A stretch of 64,000 bases of DNA from Thiofaba sp039822285 (GCF_039822285.1 NZ_JBAJEY010000007.1:1-64000); one strand, 5' to 3'; counted from the first letter of the stretch, positions 22,725 to 33,861 are shown. The notes: generated by a model not told the origin, from the letters alone. A program made the numbers and translations.

Positions 22725-25700
22725 CTAGGCCGTCAAAACCAAGCTGGCCGCCGAACCTTCGGCCACCAGGAACTCGAGCGCATGAGTCACGAAGGCCGCC
22801 ACTTCGGCAGGCGGGCGCCGATAGAAGGCCTCCCAGGCCAGATCACGCACCTCGCCGTAGCGCCCCGCATCCTCGGGATGCCCCGCGAGCCAAGCCAGCC
22901 TCACGGCGTGGCCGATCAACACGTCCATGACGAGGTCGTCCTCGAAGCGCAGGTTCGGGTTGGCCTGCATGATCATGAGCAACGCCCCCAACCCCTCGAT
23001 GACCAGCTGGCGATATTCAGCGGCGGCGATCTTGTTGAGCAGATGGTCGACGCGCAGGGCAAAGTTCATCTCCCAGGCCGTACTCTCCGACAGGAGCTGC
23101 TCGCTGTCCAGCCGGTTCTTGCGGTTGTAGCGGTCACCAATGACCAGGCCCCGACAGTGGCGCAAAAGCTCCCACACCTGGGGATAGAAACGGTCCGGCA
23201 GGCGGCCAATCGCCCCTTGCACCTGCCGCCAATGCAGCCAGTCTTCGACGACCTGGGCGACATCCGGACCGGCACCGAATTGCACGGGGACCACCTCCGC
23301 TGGCGTGCCGACGATATGCAGCGATTCGGTACGCCCGAGACGGCGCTGCTCGTCACCGAAGTGCAGCAAGGTATCGCGCAGGCGGGCGAACAGGCGGTGC
23401 GGCGGTTTGTCCAGCAGGGCGTCGAAGGCGGCATCGAGGGTCAGGGCACGCTCGCGCGCCAGCCCCGCAATCAAGAGCTGGAGCAGGTGCCCCACGCGCA
23501 GGGTGAGGATGTCGCGGATCAGGTGCGACTCGTTCTTGGCGATCTGCCCGAGGTGGATGATGAGCTCCTGGGTCAGGATACGCTCGCGCTCGTCCTGGCC
23601 ACAGAAGGTGCGGATCATGCCCAAGATCTCAGCATTGCCCAACGGTTCGCGGATGATGGCGCGACGGCTGTAGGCGCGCCCGACCGCCAGCTGCTTCTGC
23701 CGCACCAGAATGTCCATGACCGCGACCTCGAGCTGGGCATCGACCTTGTCCAAAAGGTCGGCGGCGCGCCGCAACACCCCCCACAGCTGCAAGCGCCCTG
23801 CCCGCTCGAACACGCACTCGGTCAGCTCGCGCAGGGAAAGCTCATGGCCGAGCAGGGGATGGCGCAGGGGGGTGACATACTCGCCGCCATGACGGGCATG
23901 AAGGGTCACCAGCAGCTCGATCTGGGCATAGGGATTGCCGCTACCGGCCAGGCGCGTAAGCAGGGCCTCACTGGGCGCCTCGAGTTCGAGGGCATGCAGC
24001 TCGGCATCGGTCAGCGGGCGCGGCGCCTGCTCCCCCACCGGCAGCAGGGTGAGGAGCGCCTGGCTGCGCGGCAGTCCATCCTCCGTCAGATCGAGAGCAT
24101 GGCGGATGGCGATACGCTCGGGAGCCGTATTCTGGATGAGCTGAAGCAGCCGCCCGCTGCGTACCGGGTAGCCGTCGACCTTGCCGGCCTGCACGTCACG
24201 CAGAAGGTCCAGCAGCACCTCGGAATCCGCCGCATCCAGCATGTCGCTGGTGATCCACAGCACCACCAGCGGCATGCCGGGCTGGCGCCAGTAGCGGTGC
24301 ACGAAACCGATCTCCGAGCGCAGCTTGCCGGCAAGATAGACGTTGTCGCGGCCGAGATAGAAATCCTGCCGGTCGAGCTGCTGCGGCACGAATAGCACCT
24401 GCTGGCCATCCAGGACATAGGGGCGCGAGGTCGTGAGGATGCGCATACGCCGCGGGGGGCGGCCGCTCAGGGTGAGCTTGGGGTTGCAGCCGAGCATGCC
24501 GAACAGCTCGACGAGCTTGCGCGAGTGGGCCACGCGCAGGGGACTCACCTGCTCCAGAATCTCGGCGCGGATGCCACTCCACTCGAGCCGCTCCTGGACC
24601 TCGGCATGTTCGGCCAGCACCGCCACCTGAACCGGGCGATGGTAGCGGCGACCGAGGCGCAGGCGGCGGCCGAGGGGGTCGATGTCTGCAGGGTGCAGCA
24701 GGCCGTCCTGGATCAGCTTGCCCAGGATGAACAGGCTCTGCGCCCAAACCAGCGGCAGGTTCTCGTTCGCCTGGCGCGGCTGGCTACCAGAGTTGTGCCG
24801 TTCGGCCTCGATACGCTCGGCCGGCACGAAATACAGTTCTGGCAGCAGACGCAGGCCGTCCTGCTCGATGGCAAGACGCTCGAGAGACTCGCGATAGAAA
24901 CGAGCCTGCTCCTGGCGGCCGAAGAACAGGTGGTTGAGCAGCAGGTAGGTGAAGAACAGCGGCCACTCGGACTCGATGTGTTCGAAGCGCTTGAGTTCGT
25001 GCGGCTCGTAGTGCAGTCGGCTTGGATCCTCCAGCACCGTCTGGTGACCGTCGAGCAGGAAGCGCTTGCAGCCGTACGGACCCTGCAGCTTGTCGATGAT
25101 GGCCTGCTGGGTCGCGTCGAGCAGGGCCAGGTTGCGCACCGCAAAGGCCGGGAAGCCGACCACCGAGAGCAGCGCGGCATCCACCTCCTTGGAATTGGAC
25201 TCACGCGGCAGCAGGGACTTGAGGGTGATCTCGGTGCGCGCGATCTCGTCCGGCAGGACATGGATGGTGGAGCGCTCATCCCCCTCGCCACCGTACAAGT
25301 CGAAGCCGCTCATCGCCTCGAGTGCCGCCAGGGCCATGCCGATGGAGCTCGCGTTCAGCTCGCGGATGCCGCAGTTGATCTTGTTGCCGCGCTCCCAGAT
25401 GCCGTAGTCGGGCGTGCTGTAGGCGCGGCCGATGTAGTAGACGAGGTTCTGGACGAAGTCGACCTCGTCCTGGTTGAAGATGATGCGCAGGCCGGAGGCC
25501 GTCATCTGCGCCAGCATCAGCAGGAAGATCGAGGTGGCATCGAGCTGCAGATGCCCCCAGGCCTCATCGCCCACCACCTCCCCGCCGGTGCGGGTGTCAT
25601 ACTTGGCATGCAGGGCATCGAGCGGGTCCTGGCTGTGCTTGAAGCGCTCGACCTTGTGCGCCTGGCGCATCATGGCAAACAGCAGGCCGCGCATCAGCTT

Positions 25701-26111
25701 CACCACGCTCTGCTCGAGCGCGTAGGTGCGGGCGGGCTCCAGGGCGGCACGACGGTAGGCGAGCGCCTGGCCCCAGGCGGCGAGGATGCTGTAGACGTTG
25801 TCGCGCACCCAGGCGTCGGTGTAGTCGCCATGGGCGGTGACGGCGGTGCTGGCCGGCAACAGGCCGGTCACCGGGTGCTGGCGGGCGAGGATGATCCGCT
25901 CGATCTCCGCGTCGTACCCGCGCAGGCGATGCAGGACCGATGGCTCGGAAACATACCGGGGATCACCCTTGGACGAACGCGAAGCTGGCGTAAGCCCGCC
26001 CGAAGGGGGCTGACCATGGAGGGGCGGCCCCCGATCATCCGGATCATGCGGATGCCCGATCCATGGGCCCTGGCCCGGCTTGGCCTCGGGAGAGGAGGAG
26101 TCGCTGGCCAT
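22725..26111 (-). CDS. Phosphorylase kinase alpha/beta-like GH15-family protein
   Basis: Large protein of 1128 residues. After a Pro/Gly-rich N-terminus of about 55 residues the sequence follows the regulatory alpha/beta subunits of animal phosphorylase kinase closely as I remember them: QHPVTGLLPAS, DAWVRDNVYSILAAWG, LEQSVVKLMRGLL, GDEAWGHLQLDATSIF, YGIWERGNKINCGIRELNAS, PRESNSKEVDAALLSVVGF and LPLVWAQSLFILG. The first 400 residues are a glucoamylase-like (GH15) barrel; the rest corresponds to the C-terminal regulatory regions. No kinase domain is near. There is no transmembrane segment or signal, so it is cytoplasmic. Position between hslO and glk suggests carbohydrate sensing or binding, but its activity is unknown. 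Confidence 0.85.
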   Translation of the reverse strand: MASDSSSPEAKPGQGPWIGHPHDPDDRGPPLHGQPPSGGLTPASRSSKGDPRYVSEPSVLHRLRGYDAEIERIILARQHPVTGLLPASTAVTAHGDYTDAWVRDNVYSILAAWGQALAYRRAALEPARTYALEQSVVKLMRGLLFAMMRQAHKVERFKHSQDPLDALHAKYDTRTGGEVVGDEAWGHLQLDATSIFLLMLAQMTASGLRIIFNQDEVDFVQNLVYYIGRAYSTPDYGIWERGNKINCGIRELNASSIGMALAALEAMSGFDLYGGEGDERSTIHVLPDEIARTEITLKSLLPRESNSKEVDAALLSVVGFPAFAVRNLALLDATQQAIIDKLQGPYGCKRFLLDGHQTVLEDPSRLHYEPHELKRFEHIESEWPLFFTYLLLNHLFFGRQEQARFYRESLERLAIEQDGLRLLPELYFVPAERIEAERHNSGSQPRQANENLPLVWAQSLFILGKLIQDGLLHPADIDPLGRRLRLGRRYHRPVQVAVLAEHAEVQERLEWSGIRAEILEQVSPLRVAHSRKLVELFGMLGCNPKLTLSGRPPRRMRILTTSRPYVLDGQQVLFVPQQLDRQDFYLGRDNVYLAGKLRSEIGFVHRYWRQPGMPLVVLWITSDMLDAADSEVLLDLLRDVQAGKVDGYPVRSGRLLQLIQNTAPERIAIRHALDLTEDGLPRSQALLTLLPVGEQAPRPLTDAELHALELEAPSEALLTRLAGSGNPYAQIELLVTLHARHGGEYVTPLRHPLLGHELSLRELTECVFERAGRLQLWGVLRRAADLLDKVDAQLEVAVMDILVRQKQLAVGRAYSRRAIIREPLGNAEILGMIRTFCGQDERERILTQELIIHLGQIAKNESHLIRDILTLRVGHLLQLLIAGLARERALTLDAAFDALLDKPPHRLFARLRDTLLHFGDEQRRLGRTESLHIVGTPAEVVPVQFGAGPDVAQVVEDWLHWRQVQGAIGRLPDRFYPQVWELLRHCRGLVIGDRYNRKNRLDSEQLLSESTAWEMNFALRVDHLLNKIAAAEYRQLVIEGLGALLMIMQANPNLRFEDDLVMDVLIGHAVRLAWLAGHPEDAGRYGEVRDLAWEAFYRRPPAEVAAFVTHALEFLVAEGSAASLVLTA

Positions 26112-26125
26112 GTCGCCGCCCCTAT

Positions 26126-27061
26126 TCAGTGAATGCCTTGAGCCCCCGGATGCGGTGATTCGACGAACAACGCCGCCGCGTCCACGGCATCAAAGGTATA
26201 CCCTGCGTTGCAGAATTCGCAATGGACCTCGATCTTACCCTGCTCGGCGAGGATGTCCTCGACCTCATCCTTGCCCAGGCTGCGCAGCATCTCCGCCACC
26301 CGCCCACGCGAGCAGGAGCAGGCGAAGCGCACCCCCTCGGGGTCGAATACGCGCCGGTCTTCCTCGTGGTAGAGGCGGTGCAGCAGGGTCTCGGCCGGAA
26401 GATCGAGCAGCTCCTCGGGGGTGACGGTGTCCGAGAGGGCGACGATGCGGTTCCAGTCCTCGTCGTCCTGCGGGCTGTCATGCCCTGGCAGCTTCTGCAC
26501 CAGGAGGCCGGCGGCGCGGGTGGGGCCGGCCGTAAGCCACAGGCGGGTCGGCAACTGCTCGGAGCGGGCGAAATAACCCTCCAACGCCTGGGCCAGGCTC
26601 ACCCCCTCCAGGGGCACGATGCCCTGGTAGCGCTCCCCGCGCGCGGTCTCGATGGTCATGACCAGGCGACCGTTGCCCATCAGGGCCAGTCCCTCCCCTT
26701 CCACCTCGCCGTGCCAGCGGGCCAGACCACGCAGCTCGCGCGCGGAGGTCACCTGCATCACCAAGAGGTGCACCCCGGGGCGGCTCATGTCGTCCGCTTG
26801 ATCGGCCCGCACCTGGAGGGTGAGCTTGCCGTCAATCTTGAGAGTCGCCGCCAGCAGCACGGCGGCCACCGCCGTCTCGCCCAGCAAGCGGGCCACGGCG
26901 GGAGGGTAGTCGCTGCGCGAGAGGATGGACTGCCAGGCCGCCTCCAGCTGCACCAGCTCGCCGCGCGCTCCGCCAGCATAGGAGGCCTGCGGGGTGCCGG
27001 GGGCGTATTCATCCTCGGCATGGGTGAAGATGAAACGGTGGAGGAGATCGCGTTCGATCAT
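26126..27061 (-). CDS. hslO: Redox-regulated chaperone Hsp33
   Basis: Cytoplasmic holdase of 311 residues activated by oxidative unfolding. The C-terminal zinc switch is intact: CSC (in FACSCSRGRV) and CEFC. The N-terminal part RFIFTHAEDEYAPG is a little unusual but the substrate-binding core (LLGETAVAAVLLAATLKIDGKLTLQ) is typical. It is one base away from gatB and 14 bases before the phosphorylase-kinase-like gene. Confidence 0.95.
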   Translation of the reverse strand: MIERDLLHRFIFTHAEDEYAPGTPQASYAGGARGELVQLEAAWQSILSRSDYPPAVARLLGETAVAAVLLAATLKIDGKLTLQVRADQADDMSRPGVHLLVMQVTSARELRGLARWHGEVEGEGLALMGNGRLVMTIETARGERYQGIVPLEGVSLAQALEGYFARSEQLPTRLWLTAGPTRAAGLLVQKLPGHDSPQDDEDWNRIVALSDTVTPEELLDLPAETLLHRLYHEEDRRVFDPEGVRFACSCSRGRVAEMLRSLGKDEVEDILAEQGKIEVHCEFCNAGYTFDAVDAAALFVESPHPGAQGIH

Positions 27062-27062
27062 C

Positions 27063-28499
27063 TCATCCTTCCAGCCGCTTCTTCAGCACCGCGTTGAGCT
27101 GGGCCGGATTGGCCTTGCCCTTGGCGGCTTTCATCACCTGGCCAACGAGGAAGCCGAACACCTTGTCCTTGCCGGAGCGGAATTCCTCGACCTGGGCCGG
27201 GAACTGCGCCAGCACACCGTCCACCAGCGCCTCGATGGCGGACTCGTCGGTGATCTGCTTGAGGCCCTTTTTCTCGATGATGGCGTCCGCGTCGCCCTCA
27301 CCCGCCCACATGGCCTCGAACACCTCTTTGGCGAGCTTGCCGGAGAGGGTGTTGTCGGCGATGCGCTTGAGCAGACCGCCGAGCATGGCCGCGCTGACCG
27401 GGCAGGCGCCAATCTCCAGCCCCGCCTTGTTGAGCGCGGCGGAGACGTCGCCCATCACCCAGTTGGCGGCGAGCTTGGGCTCGCAGCCCCCGACCTTGAG
27501 CGCCTCTTCGAAGTAGTCGGCGAGGGCGCGGTCGGCGGTCAGGAAGGCCGCATCGTAGGCTGGCAGACCGTAGTGGGTGATGAAGCGTTGTTTCTTCTCG
27601 GCCGGCAGCTCCGGCAAGCTCGCACGCACCTTGTCGATGAAGGACTCCTCCAGCACCACCGGCAACAGGTCCGGGTCGGGGAAGTAGCGGTAGTCGTGCG
27701 CCTCTTCCTTGCCGCGCATGGAACGGGTCTCGTCGCGGTCCGGGTCGTACAGGCGGGTCTCCTGCACCACGCTGCCGCCGCCCTCGATCACGTCGATCTG
27801 GCGCTCGATCTCGAAGTTGATGGCCCGCTCGAGGAAACGGAAGGAGTTGACGTTCTTGATCTCGGCCCGGGTGCCGAACTCGCGTTGTCCCTTGAGGCGC
27901 ACGGAGACATTCGCATCCACGCGGAAGGAGCCTTCCTGCATATTGCCGTCGCAAATGCCCAAATGGCGGACGAGACTATGAATCGCCTTGGCATAGGCCA
28001 CCGCCTCCTTGGCCGAGCGCAGGTCCGGTTCGGAGACGATCTCGAGCAGCGGCGTGCCGGCGCGGTTGAGGTCGATGCCGGTCATGCCGTGGAAATCCTC
28101 GTGCAGCGACTTGCCGGCGTCCTCCTCAAGGTGGGCACGGGTGATGCCGATCACCTTGCTGCTGCCACCCTCCAGCTCGATCACAAGCTCCCCACGGGCG
28201 ACGATGGGCTGCTCATACTGGCTGATCTGGTAGCCCTTCGGCAGGTCCGGGTAGAAGTAGTTCTTGCGCGCAAAGATGGAGCGGCGGTTGACCTCGGCGC
28301 CAATGGCCAGGCCAAAGGTCACAGCACAACGCACGGCCTCTTCGTTCAGTACCGGCAGCACGCCAGGCAGGCCCAGATCGACCGCGCAGGCCTGGGTGTT
28401 GGGCTCGGCGCCGAAGGCGGTCGAGGCCCCGGAGAAGATCTTGCTCTTGGTGGCAAGCTGGGCGTGAATCTCAAGCCCGATGACGGTTTCCCATTGCAT
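27063..28499 (-). CDS. gatB: Asp/Glu-tRNA amidotransferase subunit B
   Basis: Subunit B of GatCAB, 478 residues, which converts Glu-tRNA(Gln) and/or Asp-tRNA(Asn) to the amides. The N-terminus WETVIGLEIHAQL, the kinase-like core (YFYPDLPKGYQISQYEQPI, VDANVSVR, EIKNVNSFRFLERAI) and the C-terminal tRNA-binding YqeY tail are all present. It lies 12 bases after gatA. Confidence 0.97.
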   Translation of the reverse strand: MQWETVIGLEIHAQLATKSKIFSGASTAFGAEPNTQACAVDLGLPGVLPVLNEEAVRCAVTFGLAIGAEVNRRSIFARKNYFYPDLPKGYQISQYEQPIVARGELVIELEGGSSKVIGITRAHLEEDAGKSLHEDFHGMTGIDLNRAGTPLLEIVSEPDLRSAKEAVAYAKAIHSLVRHLGICDGNMQEGSFRVDANVSVRLKGQREFGTRAEIKNVNSFRFLERAINFEIERQIDVIEGGGSVVQETRLYDPDRDETRSMRGKEEAHDYRYFPDPDLLPVVLEESFIDKVRASLPELPAEKKQRFITHYGLPAYDAAFLTADRALADYFEEALKVGGCEPKLAANWVMGDVSAALNKAGLEIGACPVSAAMLGGLLKRIADNTLSGKLAKEVFEAMWAGEGDADAIIEKKGLKQITDESAIEALVDGVLAQFPAQVEEFRSGKDKVFGFLVGQVMKAAKGKANPAQLNAVLKKRLEG

Positions 28500-28511
28500 T
28501 GGTCTTGGTCC

Positions 28512-29971
<1,460 letters not shown>

Positions 29972-29972
<1 letters not shown>

Positions 29973-30259
29973 TATTCGATCACCTTCGGCACCAGAAACA
30001 GACCGTTCTCAACCGCCGGGGCGTTGAGCTGGAACAGCTCGCGCTGGTTGGTTTCGGTCACCGCGTCCGGGCGCAGGCGCTGGGCCATGTCAAGGGGATG
30101 GGCCATGGGCTCCACCCCCTGCGTGTCAGCCTGGTTCATGCGCTCGACCAGGTCGAGGATACCGGACAGGTCTTGGGCGTAACGCGCGACCTCGGCCTCG
30201 TCGATGGCCAGGCGGGCGAGACGGGCGATCTTCTTCACCTCTGAAGGGGCGATCATCAT
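29972..30259 (-). CDS. gatC: Asp/Glu-tRNA amidotransferase subunit C
   Basis: Small stabilising subunit of 95 residues. VKKIARLARLAIDEAEVARYAQDLSGILDLVERM and the C-terminal NAPAVENGLFLVPKVIE are typical. ATG 30259 starts just before the conserved helix; the ATG at 30382 would add unconserved sequence. First gene of the seven-gene gatC-to-thiE run. The 278-base divergent gap to mreB holds promoters that I cannot resolve. Confidence 0.95.
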
Positions 30260-30537
30260 CGGCGGCTCTGCTTCTTGGGAAAAACGCCGACCCCATCCTT
30301 CCCGGACGGGTTCGGGGATGATGCACACCCGCCTTCGGCACCGCGTTCCAGCGGCTCTCACCGCTGGGACGCACCGGGACATCCGTGCTCCGGGCGCGAA
30401 GGATGGGCGGAATGGTGCGTGAATTTAGCACAGGCCCGGAACCTTGCCCAAGGCGAAGGGGGTTGATAGAGTTCCACGCTTGGGTTAATCCCACGCGCAA
30501 TGCCCTCCATCAATACCCGTCAAGTCAATATCTCGCC

Positions 30538-31575
30538 ATGCTCCGTAATCTCCGCGGTCTTTTCTCCACCGACCTCTCCATCGACCTTGGCACGGCCAAC
30601 ACGCTGATCTACGTGCGGGGCAAGGAGATCGTCCTCAACGAACCCTCGGTGGTCGCCATCCGCCAGGACGGCGGCCAGCGCTCCATCCAGGCCTTCGGCA
30701 TCGAGGCCAAGAAGATGCTCGGCCGCACCCCGCAGAACATCACCGCCGTCCGCCCGCTGCGCGACGGGGTGATTGCCGACTTCCACGTCACCGAAAAGAT
30801 GCTGCAGCACTTCATCCGCAAGGTGCACAGCAACAGCATGCTGCGCCCGAGCCCGCGCGTGCTGGTCTGCGTGCCGGTGGGGGCCACCCAGGTCGAGCGC
30901 CGCGCCATCCGCGAGTCGGTACTCGGCGCCGGGGCGCGCAAGGCCTACCTGATCGAGGAACCCATGGCCGCGGCCATCGGCGCCGGCATCAATGTGGACG
31001 AGGCGCGCGGCTCCATGGTGGTCGACATCGGCGGCGGCACCTCGGAGGTGGCGGTGATCTCGCTCGATGGCATCGTCTACTCCGCCTCGGTGCGCATCGG
31101 CGGCGACAAGTTCGACGAGGCCATCATCAGCTACGTGCGCCGCAACTACGGCATGCTGATCGGCGAGGCCACCGCCGAGCGGATCAAGAAGGACATCGGC
31201 TGTGCCTACCCCGGCAAGGAACTGCTCGAGATCGAGGTCAAGGGCCGCAACCTCTCCGAGGGCGTGCCGCGCAGCTTCACCCTCAACAGCAACGAGATCC
31301 TCGAGGCCCTCAACGAGCCGCTGTACGGCATCGTCCAGGCCGTGCGCACTGCACTCGAGCAGACCCCGCCGGAGCTGGGTTCCGACATCGCCGAGCGCGG
31401 CATCGTGCTGACCGGCGGCGGCGCCCTGCTGCGTGACCTCGACCGCCTGCTGATGGAAGAGACCGGCCTGCCGGTGGTGGTGGCCGACGACCCGCTCACC
31501 TGCGTGGCGCGCGGTGGCGGCAAGGTGCTGGAGCTGATCGACGAACGCCACAGCACCCTGTTCTCCGCCGAATAA
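30538..31575 (+). CDS. mreB: Rod shape-determining protein MreB
   Basis: Bacterial actin of 345 residues that organises lateral wall synthesis. It has DLSIDLGTANTLIYVRG (phosphate 1), VVDIGGGTSEVAVISLDGIV (phosphate 2) and GIVLTGGGALLRDLD (adenosine). The start at 30538 corresponds to the usual MLRNLRGLFS. mreC begins 15 bases after its stop. Confidence 0.98.
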   Translation: MLRNLRGLFSTDLSIDLGTANTLIYVRGKEIVLNEPSVVAIRQDGGQRSIQAFGIEAKKMLGRTPQNITAVRPLRDGVIADFHVTEKMLQHFIRKVHSNSMLRPSPRVLVCVPVGATQVERRAIRESVLGAGARKAYLIEEPMAAAIGAGINVDEARGSMVVDIGGGTSEVAVISLDGIVYSASVRIGGDKFDEAIISYVRRNYGMLIGEATAERIKKDIGCAYPGKELLEIEVKGRNLSEGVPRSFTLNSNEILEALNEPLYGIVQAVRTALEQTPPELGSDIAERGIVLTGGGALLRDLDRLLMEETGLPVVVADDPLTCVARGGGKVLELIDERHSTLFSAE

Positions 31576-31590
31576 TCCAACGCCCGCCGC

Positions 31591-32445
31591 GTGGCCCGAC
31601 TCTTCATCAAGGGGCGTCCCGGCCCGGTCTGGCTGGCGGTGCTCCTGCTCGCCTCCCTCGGGCTCTACCTCGCCGATGCCAGGCTGCACCTGCTCGACCA
31701 GGTACGTGGCTGGCTGATGGCCGGTGCGGAACCGGTCCAGCGCCTGGCCGCCCTGCCCGCCCAGCTCTGGCGCGGCACGGCGGAGGCCATGCAGAGCCGC
31801 GCCGCGATGCAGGACGAGCTCGCCCGGCTCGGTCAGGAGAATCTGCTGCTCAAAGCGCAGATGCAAACCTTCTGGGCCCAGCAGGAGGAAAACCGCCGCC
31901 TGCGCAACCTCCTGCGGGCCGTGCAGCCGCTGGAGCAGGACCTGTTGCTGGCCGAAAGCATCCCGGTCAAGGGCGATGCGCGCCGGCGGATGATCCTCAT
32001 CAACCGCGGCAGCCGCGACGGCGTCTTCATCGGCCAGGCGGTGCTCGCGGCCGAGGGCCTGCTCGGCCAGGTCGTGCATGTCGGGCCGCGCACCGCCGAG
32101 GTCCTGCTGCTGACCGACGACACGCATGCCATCCCGGTGCGCATCGCCCGCACCGGCCAGCGCGCCATCGCCCGCGGCACCGGGCAGGGCGAGCGCATGG
32201 AGATCCTCCACCTGCCCAACAATGCAGACGTGCGGGAAGGCGACCTGCTCGTCACCTCAGGACTCGGCGGCACCTTTCCAGCAGGTTATCCGGTGGCGAG
32301 CGTGAGCGTGATCGAGCAGACCCAGAGCGGGGTCTTTGCCAGCATCAGCGCCCGCCCACTCGCACCGGTCGACGATGTCCGCGAAGTCATCCTCGTCTGG
32401 ATGCGCAACGCGTCCTCCATGGACATCCCCGCCCATGCGCCCTGA
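31591..32445 (+). CDS. mreC: Rod shape-determining protein MreC
   Basis: Bitopic inner-membrane protein of 284 residues: a short cytosolic N-terminus, one transmembrane helix (WLAVLLLASLGLYL), a coiled-coil (residues about 65-110, LGQENLLLKAQMQ) and the periplasmic double beta-barrel domain (INRGSRDGVFIGQAV, VTSGLGGTFPAGYPV). It connects MreB to the wall synthases. The start codon is GTG. It overlaps mreD by 11 bases. Confidence 0.95.
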   Translation: MARLFIKGRPGPVWLAVLLLASLGLYLADARLHLLDQVRGWLMAGAEPVQRLAALPAQLWRGTAEAMQSRAAMQDELARLGQENLLLKAQMQTFWAQQEENRRLRNLLRAVQPLEQDLLLAESIPVKGDARRRMILINRGSRDGVFIGQAVLAAEGLLGQVVHVGPRTAEVLLLTDDTHAIPVRIARTGQRAIARGTGQGERMEILHLPNNADVREGDLLVTSGLGGTFPAGYPVASVSVIEQTQSGVFASISARPLAPVDDVREVILVWMRNASSMDIPAHAP

Positions 32446-32914
32446 CCCGTGGACCTGGCTGATGGTCCCGCTCAGCCTGCTTCTAGCGCTGGTGGTGGAA
32501 CTCCTCCCCTTCCCGCAGCCCCTTGCCCAGCTGCAGCCGCCGTGGCTGCTGCTGGTCGTGCTCTACTGGAGCATCCTGCAGCCTGCAATCCTAGGCATGG
32601 CGGGGGCATGGCTGATGGGACTCGTGCTGGACGCCATCCAGCCCTCCCCCCTTGGCACCCACGCCGCCCTGTTCACGCTGGTGGTCACACCTGTCCTGGC
32701 GCTGCAGCGCCTGCTCCGGACCCTGCCGGTTGCCCAGCAGGCGCTGTGGATCGCCGGCCTGGTATTTCTGTACGAGCTGGGGGAGTTGTGGCTGGGCGAC
32801 CGGCTGACCGCCGGCCGAGTTACCGCCCATGATTTCCTGCCGGTCATCAGCACCCTCATGGTCTGGCCGTTGCTGAGGGTGCTGCTGCATCGCTGCGAAC
32901 GCTGCCTGAGCTGA
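32435..32914 (+). CDS. mreD: Rod shape-determining protein MreD
   Basis: Small polytopic inner-membrane protein, 159 residues, with about five hydrophobic helices (for example LMVPLSLLLALVVELLPFP). PPWLLLVVLYW and GLVLDAIQPSPLGTHAA match the family. ATG 32435 overlaps the end of mreC; the frame is open further upstream but only as a shadow of mreC. Confidence 0.93.
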   Translation: MRPDPWTWLMVPLSLLLALVVELLPFPQPLAQLQPPWLLLVVLYWSILQPAILGMAGAWLMGLVLDAIQPSPLGTHAALFTLVVTPVLALQRLLRTLPVAQQALWIAGLVFLYELGELWLGDRLTAGRVTAHDFLPVISTLMVWPLLRVLLHRCERCLS

Positions 32915-32920
32915 CCCGGC

Positions 32921-33280
32921 TCAATCCATCAGGATCAAACCCCACACCATGGCCGTCGTCAGCAGGCTGACGAACACCGCCGCCGACCCCATGTCCTTGG
33001 CCCGGCCGGAGAGTTTGTGCGGCTCGGAACCGACGCGATCGACGACGTTCTCGATCCCGGTGTTGAGCAGTTCGACCACCAGCACCAACATCAGGCTACC
33101 GATCAGCAGCGCGCGCTCCACGCCATCCTTGCCCAGCCACATAGCGAGCGGGGCGAGCAGCAGGGCCAGCCACAGTTCCTGGCGGAAAGCCGCCTCCTTA
33201 CGGTAGCAGGTCGTCAGCCCCTGCCAGGAATAGCGCGCCGCGAGCAGCACGCGCCTGAGCCCGGTGTTCTCTGAGGCCAC
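32921..33280 (-). CDS. dgkA: Diacylglycerol kinase
   Basis: Inner-membrane enzyme of 119 residues that recycles diacylglycerol to phosphatidate. It has three transmembrane helices and the active-site segments RKEAAFRQEL, VVELLNTGIENVVDRVG and KDMGSAAVFV. The start is GTG 33280. Convergent with mreD (six-base gap) and three bases downstream of gcvH. Confidence 0.95.
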   Translation of the reverse strand: MASENTGLRRVLLAARYSWQGLTTCYRKEAAFRQELWLALLLAPLAMWLGKDGVERALLIGSLMLVLVVELLNTGIENVVDRVGSEPHKLSGRAKDMGSAAVFVSLLTTAMVWGLILMD

Positions 33281-33283
33281 GGC

Positions 33284-33664
33284 TCATTCGCCGATAAATG
33301 CGTGGTAGGCCGCCGCATCCATCAGCGGAGGCAGGGTGCCCAAGGCACGACAGCGCACGATCCAGCCCTCGCCATAAGGTTGCTCGTTGATGCGCTCCGG
33401 GCTGGTGGCAAGCTCACCATTGACCTCGACCACCTCCAGCCCCACCGGTGCCTGCACGTCCCAGGCGGACTTGACCGACTCGACCGTCGCCAGCACCCCA
33501 CCCTCCTCGACCTGCGCACCGACCTCGGGCAACTGGGCATAGACCAGATCGCCCAGCAGCGACTGGCCGTGCTCGGTGATCCCCAAGGTCAGCAGACCAT
33601 CATCGTCCTGGCGCAGCCAGGAATGACCTTCGGTGTAGAGCAGGTTCTCGGGCAGCTCGCTCAT
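33284..33664 (-). CDS. gcvH: Glycine cleavage H-like lipoyl protein
   Basis: Lipoyl-carrier protein of 126 residues. It aligns with GcvH along its length: LLYTEGHSWLR, LGITEHGQSLLGDLVY, LPEVGAQVEEG, and the lipoylation lysine in VESVKSAWDV. No gcvT or gcvP is near, and the gene is paired with dgkA. In sulfur oxidisers GcvH-like LbpA proteins serve the sHdr pathway, so the alternative of a sulfur-pathway carrier should be kept in mind, although the ITEHGQ..LGD core favours true GcvH. GGAGAG precedes the ATG. Confidence 0.85.
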   Translation of the reverse strand: MSELPENLLYTEGHSWLRQDDDGLLTLGITEHGQSLLGDLVYAQLPEVGAQVEEGGVLATVESVKSAWDVQAPVGLEVVEVNGELATSPERINEQPYGEGWIVRCRALGTLPPLMDAAAYHAFIGE

Positions 33665-33843
33665 GGCTCTCTCCAGTATTTGAGGTTGGGCGAAATCATG
33701 CCACACAAATGTTTCAACCTGGATTGTCCTTATGGAACGCGGGGGGCGAATCCATAGGCCGGTCCAATGGACCATCCGGGTTCAAGACATCACGGCCGGC
33801 AAGCAAGACCCGGGGAGATTTCGTGACCTTTGCCTCGCACCCT

Positions 33844-33861
33844 GTGTGTGAATTCACACAC
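33844..33861. promoter_or_regulatory. 18-base perfect palindrome upstream of the copper receptor gene
   Basis: GTGTGTGAATTCACACAC is perfectly self-complementary and lies about 105 bases before the receptor start, inside the 302-base gcvH-receptor gap. The core TGTGT-N6-ACACA recurs at 43294-43309. It is probably an operator; the regulator is unknown. The remaining gap is AT-rich with no gene. Confidence 0.55.
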
